DNA of 10,000 bases. Source: Stramonita haemastoma. Taxonomy: Eukaryota; Mollusca; Gastropoda; Neogastropoda; Muricidae. The position numbers and the translations under genes were made by a program. Shown here one piece after another: positions 1 through 6,494 of the stretch. The notes beneath the pieces are model-generated. The model had not been told where the DNA came from, made no database searches, and saw only the letters and a program-made list of their open reading frames with translations. Location: NCBI GenBank assembly GCA_030674155.1, contig CM060320.1, positions 23,400,355 through 23,410,354 on the forward strand. Reading direction: 5' to 3'. The first letter of the stretch is position 1; every line of letters starts with the position of its first letter.

Positions 1-760
1 AAATACACTTTCTTCATCACCACTGACATTCTGAGTACACCCCCCTACCCCCCATCTCAATAACATCACACATAAGTTGAAGCAAAATCTCAGTCGTTTT
101 TTTTTTTCCCTTCACTACCTCCTGATACAGGTTCATTTTCAACACTGTCAGGATCATCTAAAATCTCATGTGCAATTTCTTCAGCTGTGTAAAGTCATTG
201 ATGTATTCAATGAGAAAAGTCAGCCATTTTGAACAAGTACAGTCCAAGCAGTCATGCAAATAACACAAAATATGAGCTGAAAAAACAAAAACAAAAACAG
301 AAACAACAAAAAAAGATCGTTTTTGCAGCTGGATGTTGCCAAGTAATAGGAGAGTGATCTCCACTAATTTTCGAGTTATTCCCCTTTACCTGTAGCAAAG
401 GAAGCTGCTTGTTTACCTCAATCGTCACCCTGGAAATTTTCCTGGTTGTAGGCGTATAGAGTGCACATTAATTTTAGTCCCGGACAATTTTCTGGGCAAG
501 GGCAGTCAAGCGGTTTTAAGCGGAAACAGTTTTTCTAGCTCTGTGTCCCCTTTAAGCTTTGTTAACTTCTACCATGTCATGAAATTTTCCCCGTGTCGGA
601 ATTTCCAGTGGTATCAAGGACAGCGGTAATCTGACCAGGAAGCCAACGAAGAAAACAAAATCCTAATAGGGGATAATGTTCCTTCTCACCCACATTCAGA
701 GCCTGATCAACTATCATCCTGAATGATATATCTCTCCTTTCACATCACTCAATACGTCTA

Positions 761-957
761 GGGGAAGGGATAGCCTAGTGATTAGAACATTGCACTCACA
801 ACCTGACGACCTGGGTTCGGATCCTGTTCAAGGGGTTTTTCTCCCTGGAGTTAAAACATCAGTGCAGACTCTATTCTTCCCAAAAGTCTTTTGGATGAGA
901 CTATAAACCGAGGCCCCGTGTGCGAACGTACGCAGAACATCTTGCGCACATGTTAAA
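761..957 (+). mobile_element. tRNA-derived SINE, copy 1
   Basis: The head is tRNA-like, with a box A-like TAGCCTAGTGATTAG at 771-785 and a box B-like GGTTCGGATCC at 814-824, the spacing of an RNA polymerase III internal promoter. The body carries the words CTGGAGTTAAAACATCAGTGC, GGATGAGACTATAAACCGAGG and CCCCGTGTGCGAACG, which recur in two other places in this window. The 3' boundary is uncertain and no clear tail or target duplication was seen. I associate this body with a SINE common in marine gastropods; that link is from memory and untested. Confidence 0.85.
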
Positions 958-1004
958 TCCCACACATGTTTAACTTAATCCAAGTTCAACTCATCCCATG
1001 ACGG

Positions 1005-1067
1005 ACGTAAGGTGTATCTGCGGGCACTAGGGAGGATAGGCTAGCTGTCCCTGTACCAGGAGATGTC
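1005..1067 (-). pseudogene. Decayed partial duplicate of the Ig7-like exon 3' end
   Basis: Positions 1005-1067 align without gaps to 1645-1707, which is the 3' part of the Ig7-like exon plus its donor, with 7 mismatches in 63 bases by eye. Read on the minus strand it still spells DISWYRDS and then PILPSARRYT, but Gln has become an in-frame TAG stop between them, Asp has become Ser, and the donor GT has become TT. It lies about 640 bp downstream in the following intron, in the same orientation as the gene. It lacks the acceptor half and cannot splice as a normal exon. I read it as a dead exon fragment from a local duplication. Confidence 0.85.
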
Positions 1068-1097
1068 ACACAAGGGAAAAAACTCACCAAAATGGTG

Positions 1098-1206
1098 AAC
1101 CTTCGAGCTCTAGCCGAGGAGAAAAATACACCCACCAACAAACAACATCACAACCTTCGAGCTCTAGCCAAGGAGAAAAAAAAAACACCCACCAACAAAA
1201 AACATC
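1098..1206. repeat. 54-bp tandem duplication
   Basis: Two adjacent copies start at 1098 and 1152, each opening AACCTTCGAGCTCTAGCC and ending with an A-rich CACCCACCAACAAA stretch. Because 54 is a multiple of three, a plus-strand open frame carries a repeated NLRALA peptide across both copies. I do not regard that frame as a gene. Confidence 0.9.
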
Positions 1207-1277
1207 CCAAACAATCTCCTCCCATAAACCAACCACCCCTCAGCAACTCACACACCACATACACTACACTAAATACA

Positions 1278-1321
1278 ACGTAAGGTGTCTCCTCCCTAAA
1301 AGCAAGCTACTACCAGGTATG
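1278..1321 (-). pseudogene. Possible second, more decayed fragment of the same exon end
   Basis: This stretch begins with ACGTAAGGTGT, the same 11 bases that begin the dead exon copy at 1005, and ends with CTACCAGGTATG, which resembles the other end of that copy (CTGTACCAGGAGATG). The middle is shortened and poorly matched. It may be a further deleted copy. The match is short and could be chance. Confidence 0.4.
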
Positions 1322-1561
1322 AGGGCGTTACATTAACTTAATCAAAGTTCCAAACTCATCCCTTGACAGACGGATTCAGATTCAGAATATTCATTACCAT
1401 TTAAAAACCACACAGACCTATTTGACACAACAACACAAACATCAGGTTTAATTAAAGATCTTTCTGCCCATAATGGGTAGGGGCTGCACTTGTGGCGACG
1501 CGCTCTCCCCCCGGGGAGAGCAGCCCGAATTTCACGCAGAGAAATCTGCTGTGACATAAAG

Positions 1562-1630
1562 TGGTATAAAATAAAAAATAAAATAAAATAAACGAATAAA
1601 ATAAATAAATAAATAAATAAATAAATAAAT
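1562..1630. repeat. (AAAT)n microsatellite beside the exon donor
   Basis: An A/T tract of AAAAT and AAAT units ends about 20 bp from the donor of the Ig7-like exon. In the pre-mRNA sense it is U-rich just downstream of the 5' splice site. Confidence 0.95.
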
Positions 1631-1650
1631 GGCGTCCACTAAAAACGTAC

Positions 1651-1802
1651 GGTGTATCTGCGGGCATCGGGGAGGATGGGCTGGCTGTCTCTGTACCAGG
1701 AGATGTCGGGGTGGGGGGAGCCTTTGGCCACACAGTGCAGCACAGCCGAGTGACCCTCGAACACCGTCACGTTGTTGGACTTCACCGTGATGGATGGCCA
1801 CT
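1651..1802 (-). CDS. PTK7: Exon: first half of the following Ig domain (PTK7 Ig7-like)
   Basis: This exon starts in phase 1 after CACTGACAG and ends in phase 0 at ACC|GTACGT, with GT at 1650-1649. The codon joined with the previous exon is GAG. It encodes 50 residues beginning WPSITVKSNNVTVFEGHSA. B-strand Cys is residue 23 (VLHCVAKG), C-strand Trp is residue 35 (DISWYRDS) and the end is LPDARRYT. Asn10 is in a sequon (NVT). The VTVFEGHSAVLHC run closely resembles the opening of the last Ig domain of PTK7, and it follows the Ig6-like domain in the right order. The matching second half, with the F-strand Cys, was not found between 1650 and 1 and should lie outside the window, followed by transmembrane and pseudokinase exons. 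This domain is split after the C' region by a phase 0 intron, as is the Ig5-like domain, whereas the Ig6-like domain is uninterrupted. Confidence 0.86.
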
Positions 1803-1861
1803 CTGTCAGTGTACGTGACACAAAAATATGCAGAGTGGTCAGTTTGGTTAGTGGTGGGCAG

Positions 1862-2320
1862 GTTTTTTGTGTGCTGGTATGTTTTTGTTTGTTTAACTAT
1901 TGGAATATGATAATATTGTGGGTTTTTTTTGTTTTAGTTTCTTGTTGTTCTGTTTGTTTCAACTACTGGAGTATGATCATATTGTGGGGTGTTTTCTGTT
2001 TGTTTAGTTTCTTGTTGTTCTGTTGTTTCAACTACTGGAGTATGATCATATTGTGGGTTGTTGTTGTTGGTTGTTTTAGTTTCTTGTTGTTCTGTTAGCT
2101 TCAACTACTGGAATATGATAATGTTGTGGGGGTTGGTTTATTTTTGGTTGTTTTAGTTTTTTTTTTGTTCTGTTTGTTTCAACTACTGGAGTATGATAAT
2201 ATTGTGGGTTTGGGTTTTTTGTTGGTTGTTTTAGTTTCTTGTTCTTCTGTTTGTTTAAACTACTGGAATATGATCATATTGTGGGGATTGGTTTTGTTAT
2301 TGTTGTTTTAGTTTCTTGTT
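1862..2320. repeat. T/G-rich minisatellite, six copies of 66-78 bp
   Basis: The core AACTACTGGAGTATGATCAT followed by ATTGTGGG starts at 1895, 1961, 2030, 2103, 2181 and 2258. Successive spacings are 66, 69, 73, 78 and 77 bp because the T/G linker (GTTTTAGTTTCTTGTTGTTCT type) varies in length. Two core variants, GGAATATGATAAT and GGAGTATGATCAT, are mixed along the array. Each core with GATCAT contains the palindrome ATGATCAT. The array ends about 60 bp from the acceptor of the Ig7-like exon. Confidence 0.93.
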
Positions 2321-2340
2321 AGTACAGTTTTGGTGTAGAA

Positions 2341-2525
2341 ATGACTTAGAAGAAACACATACACAAACACACACACACATATACACAAATGCACGCACAC
2401 ACGTGCACGCAAAAACACACACACACACACACGCGCGATCGCGCGCAAGCACGCACACACGCGCACGCACGCACACACACACACGCACACACACACGCAC
2501 GCACACACGCACGCACGCACGTGCA
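2341..2525. repeat. CA/CG compound microsatellite with ATGACTTAGAA leader
   Basis: The array is CA units with GCAC, GC and a CGCGCGATCGCGCG palindrome block (about 2432-2446). It is preceded by ATGACTTAGAAGAAACACAT, a non-repetitive leader that also precedes the array at 4161. Confidence 0.92.
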
Positions 2526-2941
2526 ATGTTTTCAGACAAAAAACATCGTATTCTTCGATATTTTATGTGAGGCTAGTTACCACCATTTCTTTCAGAATGC
2601 AACTTAATGCTCTAAAAACAAAGTTTTGTAAAAATATTAAATGCATTTGTGGTGAACAATTTTCTCTGCAGCACTGTTGTTGTTTTTGTCAGAAGCTTTG
2701 TGGTTTCTTACCCAAAAACTTTTTGAACAAAAACGCTTCTGAAGAAAATGTAGATATAATTCTTTCAGATGAAAACATCCTTTTTGCTATTACGGAGTCT
2801 CTTGTACATAGTCCAGTTTTCGCGTTTCTTTGAAGTTGTTTGATATTGTTTTCCCTTTCTGCAATTTTATTAATGGTTTAAAACCAAACTGTTTCATGAA
2901 TCTGTTTCCATATGCTCTCTATTATTATTTGCGTTTCCCCC

Positions 2942-2985
2942 GTCTAATATCACTTAGAGTGAACAGACGTTACATAAAAGAACAT
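2942..2985 (+). repeat. Short dispersed repeat, copy a
   Basis: GTCTAATATCACTTAGAGTG continues AACAGACGTTAC and closely matches 4933-4962. It runs directly into ACATACATACACGCACGC, so it too sits at the head of a CA-type array. It is likely the 3' end of a retroposon family, but no full-length copy is present. Confidence 0.6.
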
Positions 2986-2990
2986 ACATA

Positions 2991-3072
2991 CACGCACGCA
3001 CGCACGCCACCACCACCACCACCACCCCTACCACCACATCCTATCAGCTCATCCTGAATGTATGTATACACG

Positions 3073-3116
<44 letters not shown>

Positions 3117-3179
3117 ACGCACGCACACACGCACGCATACATTTCTACACGCTAAGTGTGCGTGCGTGCGTGCGTGCCT
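2991..3179. repeat. Compound ACGC, CAC, TG, GC and GCAC repeats with hairpin potential
   Basis: (ACGC)n is followed by (CAC)n at about 3008-3035, then (TG)n from 3074, a GC block and (GCAC)n up to about 3135. A (GTGC)n block lies at about 3157-3177. The GCAC block and the later GTGC block are complementary and could form a long stem; the TG-to-CA switch around the GC block is also self-complementary and Z-DNA prone. Confidence 0.9.
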
Positions 3180-3361
3180 CTGTCGATGTGTTTGTGTGTG
3201 CTTGCATGACTGAATACATTTGTGATTTTTGTTTTGTTTTGAATTAAGATTAGATGCTTGTGTAACTTTCTATAATAAAATGATTTTCTGAATATTGTTC
3301 TTTTAATAATACATGGCTCCTAACCCCAAATGAATTTCCCTGTCCATAGAGATAATAAAAA

Positions 3362-3522
3362 TATTGGTATTGGCACCCCCCTTTACCCCCACTTTTACCC
3401 ATCCCCAACCCCCCCCCTCCAACCCACACCCCATCCAACCCACACCCCACACCCAACCACACCACACCCTCCCACAACCCCTACCCCACCACCTACCCAC
3501 CCACCTACCTACCTACCCCACT
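3362..3522. repeat. C-rich low-complexity tract (G-rich in pre-mRNA sense)
   Basis: The plus strand is runs of CCCC separated by A or T (ACCCC, CACCC and CCTAC types). On the minus strand, the sense strand of the gene, this gives many GGG and GGGG runs with short loops, a pattern able to form G-quadruplexes in the pre-mRNA. Confidence 0.85.
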
Positions 3523-3544
3523 GGTGATGCTGGTATGTAGGGGT

Positions 3545-3780
3545 GGGAAGGGGTTTCTAAGCTTTATCCCTGATCAGGGCAAGGGCTGGATGAAAAACAA
3601 GTAGGTAATACTTACTCTGTAACCCTTGAAAAATAAAGATAATTCATCCATCCATTCATTCCTTCATTAATTCACTCCCCACAAAAAAGTATGTAATACT
3701 TACTCTGTAACCCTTGAAAAATAAAGATTATTCATTCATTCATTCATTCATTCATTCATTCATTCATTCATTCATTTATT
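3545..3780. repeat. Retroelement-like 3' tail, duplicated, with (ATTC)n
   Basis: A word beginning AAGTAGGTAATACTTACTCT and ending TAACCCTTGAAAAATAAAGA occurs at 3599-3640 and again at 3687-3728, 88 bp apart, each copy followed by ATTC/ATCC units. The second runs into a pure (ATTC)n array at about 3731-3780. A sequence ending in AATAAAG and a tetranucleotide tail is typical of non-LTR retroelement 3' ends, but no coding part is visible, so the assignment is tentative. Confidence 0.6.
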
Positions 3781-3806
3781 CACTCACATCCTCCACAACA
3801 ACTCAC

Positions 3807-4103
3807 CCACAATACTGATATGAATGGTAGCGTTGATGACGCCTTGGCGCGGGTGGGTGGCCACACAGGTGTAGTAGCCAGCGTCCTCCCTGCGGGCCGT
3901 GTCGAAGATCAGCCGGCTGCCGCGCTGCTTCACGTGGGAGGGCAGGGAGTAGACCCGCGCGCCCCGCCCCTCGCGCGCCCCCTCCCCCAGCTTTAGCCAC
4001 CGGACCCTGGGCGGGGTCTCCGCCTCCGCGTGGCACTCCACCTCCCCCACTTTCTCCATTTCCAGTTGGGTGTCCTGAGGCTTCGGGCGGAACTTGAGGC
4101 GTT
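3807..4103 (-). CDS. PTK7: Exon: complete Ig domain (PTK7 Ig6-like)
   Basis: This symmetric phase 1-1 exon of 297 bp encodes one whole Ig domain. The acceptor is CAAACTACAG and the donor is a strong GTGAGT, with GT at 3806-3805. It opens RLKFRPKPQ, which resembles the LKF-x-P-x-PQ opening of the penultimate Ig domain of vertebrate PTK7; this is the best single clue to gene identity. B-strand Cys is residue 23 (GEVECHA), C-strand Trp is residue 35 (VRWLK), and the F strand reads REDAGYYTC with Cys79. A sequon lies at Asn90 (NAT). The C-C' region, about residues 38-62, is long and rich in Gly and Arg. PTK7/Otk proteins are Wnt and planar-polarity receptors with seven Ig domains, one membrane span and a catalytically dead kinase; only the Ig part is visible here. 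Other Ig-superfamily receptors are the alternative. Confidence 0.88.
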
Positions 4104-4160
4104 CTGTAGTTTGTGTGTGATGTGTTCGGGAAGGGGAAAAAAGAGTGGGTGAGTGTAGTG

Positions 4161-4340
4161 ATGACTTAGAACGAACACATACACGAATATGAATACACAC
4201 AAATGCACGCACACACGTGCACGCACACCAACACACATGCACACACACAACATGTACGCACACACGTGCACACACACACACACACACAAATGCACACACA
4301 CACGTGCACGCAAACACACACACGCAAACACACACGCGCA
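4161..4340. repeat. CA/GCAC compound microsatellite with ATGACTTAGAA leader
   Basis: The leader ATGACTTAGAACGAACACAT leads into CA-rich repeats with ACACGTGCACGC blocks. Leader and early array match 2341 onwards in the next intron, in the same orientation. Confidence 0.92.
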
Positions 4341-4529
4341 AATAGTACATCATTCATGAGTCTCAGAACTCTATAGCCGAGAAATGAAAAGAACACAGAA
4401 ACCTCACACTGCTTTCACATCTTGGAGAAAAAAAAAGAAGAAAAGAAAAATGGAACAACCCCCACCCCCCACTCCAAGAGAAAAAATCAAGAGTGAAAAA
4501 AGGTCGAACACACCCGCCCACCTTCCTAC

Positions 4530-4650
4530 CTATATATACATGCATACATGCATACATGCATACACATCATACATACATACTACATACATACATACATACA
4601 TACATACATACATACACTACACAACACACACATACACACACACATACACA

Positions 4651-4706
<56 letters not shown>

Positions 4707-4804
4707 CACACACACACAACACAACACAACACACACACAACACACACACAACACAACACAACACAACACACACACACAACACACACAACACACACACACA
4801 CACA

Positions 4805-4843
<39 letters not shown>

Positions 4844-4868
4844 ACACACACACACATCCACACACATG
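4530..4868. repeat. CATA then interrupted CA microsatellite
   Basis: CATG/CATA units run to about 4615, followed by about 250 bp of CA repeats. The middle (about 4704-4790) is broken by extra A residues giving AACAC units, while both ends are long uninterrupted CA runs. Confidence 0.97.
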
Positions 4869-4932
4869 TATTGCTATTATATCAGCTCTTGTTTAATTTT
4901 TTGTGTTCAGGGTTTTTTGCTTTTTGTTTTTG

Positions 4933-4975
4933 GTCTAAAATCACTTGTGAATAGACGTTAAACTGAAGATACATA
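4933..4975 (+). repeat. Short dispersed repeat, copy b
   Basis: GTCTAAAATCACTTGTGAAT continues AGACGTTAAACTGAAG and resembles 2942-2972 with a short indel and a few substitutions. It lies about 25 bp inside the intron from the Ig5-like exon's donor. Confidence 0.6.
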
Positions 4976-5000
4976 TAAACTAGACTGCAGCTATACTGAC

Positions 5001-5148
5001 TGGTGACAGTGAGGAAGGCGGGGACAGAGGACACGAGGGGATGGCCGGAGGTGTTGGCCACACACGCATAGTCTCCCATGTCCGACAGGCGTGCCCGCGT
5101 GATGGTCAGTGTGCCCGCCTGTGTGTCCTGCTGGTAGTGCGGCGAAAA
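5001..5148 (-). CDS. PTK7: Exon: second half of the same Ig domain (PTK7 Ig5-like)
   Basis: This exon completes the Ig domain begun in the upstream exon. The acceptor TTTTGTTTGCAG has a good pyrimidine tract and the exon starts in phase 0 with FSPHYQQDTQAGTLTI. The F-strand signature is LSDMGDYAC, with the second disulfide Cys at residue 29. It is followed by VANTSG, which contains an N-glycosylation sequon at Asn32, and a G strand ending FLTVT. The likely donor is CCA|GTCAGT with GT at 5000-4999. This leaves one base and therefore a phase 1 junction, the class that usually separates Ig domains, and it matches the phase 1 acceptor of the next exon; the joined codon is AAA, Lys. Base composition is clearly more GC-rich than the surrounding intron. 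Function inferred from family: extracellular adhesion or co-receptor domain. Confidence 0.85.
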
Positions 5149-5290
5149 CTGCAAACAAAACATCACATTCGAGTCATCACCGTGACATTATCATAGTGAT
5201 ATGACTTCGTCGTCGTCAGATACTCAGATATCACGATTTACGAGTCACTGTGAGAAATACATACACGCAGTGGATGAGGTGTGCGTGTCC

Positions 5291-5361
5291 TGTGTGTGGT
5301 GTGTTGTGTGTGTGTGTGTGTGTTTGTGTGTGTGTTGTGTGTGTGTGTGTGTGTGTGTGTG
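5291..5361. repeat. (TG)n microsatellite
   Basis: TG units are interrupted by TGGTG, TTGTG and TTTG variants, with a pure run of about 13 units at the end. Confidence 0.95.
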
Positions 5362-5513
5362 ACATTTGCGTACACTTCACCGTAAAAACACCATACTCTG
5401 ACTTCAGAGGATATGGGAGTATCTGATAAGCAACATCACTCGGTTAGCGTCCACAATAATTTTTTTAAGTCTTAGAAATAAAGGAAACAGGGGTAGAAAA
5501 AGAGCAAGAGGTA

Positions 5514-5559
5514 GTGTGTGTGTGTGTGTGTGTGGTGTGTGTGTGTGTGTGTGTTGTCT

Positions 5560-5620
<61 letters not shown>
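5514..5620. repeat. (TG)n followed by (GA)n
   Basis: Three TG blocks separated by TGGTG and TTGTCTGG interruptions end in a short GA run. A G-rich GGGTGGG/GGGGGAGGG stretch follows. Confidence 0.95.
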
Positions 5621-5621
<1 letters not shown>

Positions 5622-5911
5622 TGGGATTGGGGGGAGGGCGAGAAACAAGAAAGAAAATAGTAAAAGAAACAGTAATTCATGGATAACTAGCTTTTTTTTT
5701 TTTTCGAACAAGGGGGGAGCTACTTGCGACAAGTAGGAGGAAATATAAAAGTTGCTTCCCTGAACAACGTTTGAGCAAAAGAGCTCTCTCGCTGCTTTCA
5801 AAACTACTGCATGTACTTAGCACAGTCTCTCACCTCCGCGATTCCCAGGTGGGATGAGTGAGGCTGAAAGCGCAGCATAGGCAACACCTGAGGTGATAAG
5901 CTTGGAAACGG

Positions 5912-5969
5912 ACAACAACAACAACAACGACAATAACAACAATAACAGCAACGACAATAACAACAACAG
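5912..5969. repeat. CAA/AAT trinucleotide-like tract
   Basis: ACAACA units alternate with CGACAATAACAA. The second half partly repeats the first (CGACAATAACAAC occurs twice). Confidence 0.9.
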
Positions 5970-6050
5970 GACGGCAATATTGGAGAAGGAAAGGCTTTAA
6001 ATCTTGACAAATTTGAAATACGTCTTTGGAATCGTTATGGCAATGAGAAC

Positions 6051-6118
6051 ACACGCACGCACGCACGTCAGCACGCAGCAACGCACGACGCACACACACA
6101 CACAACCAACACACACAC
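6051..6118. repeat. ACGC/CA compound microsatellite
   Basis: ACGC units grade into CA units with CAGCACGCAGC and CAACC interruptions. Confidence 0.93.
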
Positions 6119-6208
6119 CTAGAACACCCTCTGTGTGTGCGTGTTGGGGAGGAGAGGAGGAAGGGTGGAACAAGTTTTTGTGACAAAGCAAGACAATACA
6201 AACGGATA

Positions 6209-6266
6209 CGTGTAACGAGCGAGGGAGGGTGGGGAGGGAGGAGGGGAGAGGGGAGGCAGAGGGAAA
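6209..6266. repeat. Purine-rich GGGA tract near the Ig5-like donor
   Basis: GGGAGGG and GGGGAGA units lie within about 15-70 bp of the donor. In the pre-mRNA sense this is C/U-rich, which could bind pyrimidine-tract splicing factors; that role is inference. Confidence 0.8.
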
Positions 6267-6281
6267 AGTCCAGAGACTCAC

Positions 6282-6420
6282 GGTGGGCAGGGCGGCGCCG
6301 TCGCGGGCCCAAGTGACCTGTGTGACGGGGTGCTGGGTGCCCACCACCTGACAGCTCATCGTCACCTGCCCGTCCTCCTCCACGCTGCTGGCCTGGGGGC
6401 CCTGCTGATGATGGGGGGCA
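6282..6420 (-). CDS. PTK7: Exon: first half of an Ig domain (PTK7 Ig5-like)
   Basis: This internal exon encodes the N-terminal half of an extracellular Ig domain. It follows TTGTTGCAG and ends before a GTGAGT donor (GT at 6281-6280). The frame is 46 codons after one leading base. Visible features are VEEDGQVTMSC, with the B-strand Cys at residue 23, and QVTWARDGAALPT, with the C-strand Trp at residue 37. The donor is phase 0 and fits the next exon exactly. The start is odd: the Ig frame gives APHHQQGP and a phase 2 acceptor, while the neighbouring frame reads PPIISRAP, a more typical Ig opening with the usual phase 1, and then shifts out. A missing base near the G run at 6395-6399 would explain this. 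The PTK7 assignment rests mainly on the two downstream domains. An Ig receptor is near certain; the exact gene is less so. Confidence 0.82.
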
Positions 6421-6464
6421 CTGCAACAACATAGCACCGCTTGTCGTCAGTCATGTGCACTGGA

Positions 6465-6494
6465 CTGGTTACAGTCATACATAGCCTTCCTGAT
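6465..6494. repeat. Left near-direct repeat flanking SINE copy 2
   Basis: The core TACAGTCAT-(ACAT)-AGCCTTCCTGAT recurs at 6812-6835 without the four-base insert, and the preceding CTGGT(T) is shared too. The position on either side of a SINE suggests a target-site duplication that has since acquired small indels. Confidence 0.65.

Larger units (their letters stand above)
1..1650 (-). other. Intron following the Ig7-like exon (partial)
   Basis: From the GTACGT donor at 1650 to the window start, no exon with an Ig F-strand motif was found. The stretch holds an A-rich CAAAAA-type run (about 277-315), a SINE, the dead exon fragments, a 54-bp tandem duplication, a repeated 35-41 bp flank (970-1004 and 1333-1373) and an AAAT microsatellite. 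Nothing recognisable was seen in 1-270 or 320-760. Confidence 0.7.
1803..3806 (-). other. Intron between Ig6-like and Ig7-like exons
   Basis: This 2,004-bp intron runs from the GTGAGT donor at 3806 to the CACTGACAG acceptor ending at 1803. It holds a six-copy minisatellite, several CA/CG arrays, a C-rich tract, a palindrome, and a duplicated retroelement-like tail with (ATTC)n. The AT-rich part at about 2530-2940 is not simple-sequence and shows nothing I recognise. Confidence 0.85.
4104..5000 (-). other. Intron between Ig5-like and Ig6-like exons
   Basis: This 897-bp intron runs from the GTCAGT donor to an acceptor, CTACAG, that has a weak pyrimidine tract because CA repeats lie close upstream. 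More than half of it is CA, CATA and related repeats; the rest holds an A-rich stretch (about 4420-4500) and a short dispersed repeat at 4933-4975. Confidence 0.85.
5149..6281 (-). other. Intron splitting the Ig5-like domain (phase 0)
   Basis: This 1,133-bp intron runs from the GTGAGT donor at 6281 to the acceptor TTTTGTTTGCAG ending at 5149. It contains two TG arrays, a CAA-rich tract, a GCAC/CA tract and a purine-rich stretch near the donor. Unique-looking sequence at about 5161-5280 and 5640-5900 shows nothing I recognise. Confidence 0.85.

Noticed and set aside
158..364. Minus-strand 68-residue hydrophobic frame considered as the missing transmembrane exon
   Set aside because: It has no flanking splice sites in a compatible phase, no F-strand Ig residues before it, and overlaps an A-rich low-complexity run.
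771..824. Possible functional tRNA gene
   Set aside because: Box A and box B words are present, but no intact acceptor stem or cloverleaf was found and the body continues into a repeated SINE sequence.
1092..1283. Open frame with repeated NLRALA peptide
   Set aside because: The repeat follows from a 54-bp tandem DNA duplication whose length is a multiple of three; there is no other sign of coding.
2567..2833. Plus-strand 88-residue open frame in non-repetitive sequence, Cys-rich in the middle
   Set aside because: No recognisable domain, no splice or conservation evidence, and it lies inside an intron of the minus-strand gene in AT-rich DNA where an 89-codon frame can occur by chance.
4384..4961. 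Long plus-strand frames of Thr-His repeats and minus-strand Cys-Val repeats
   Set aside because: These are CA-repeat translations present in several frames at once.
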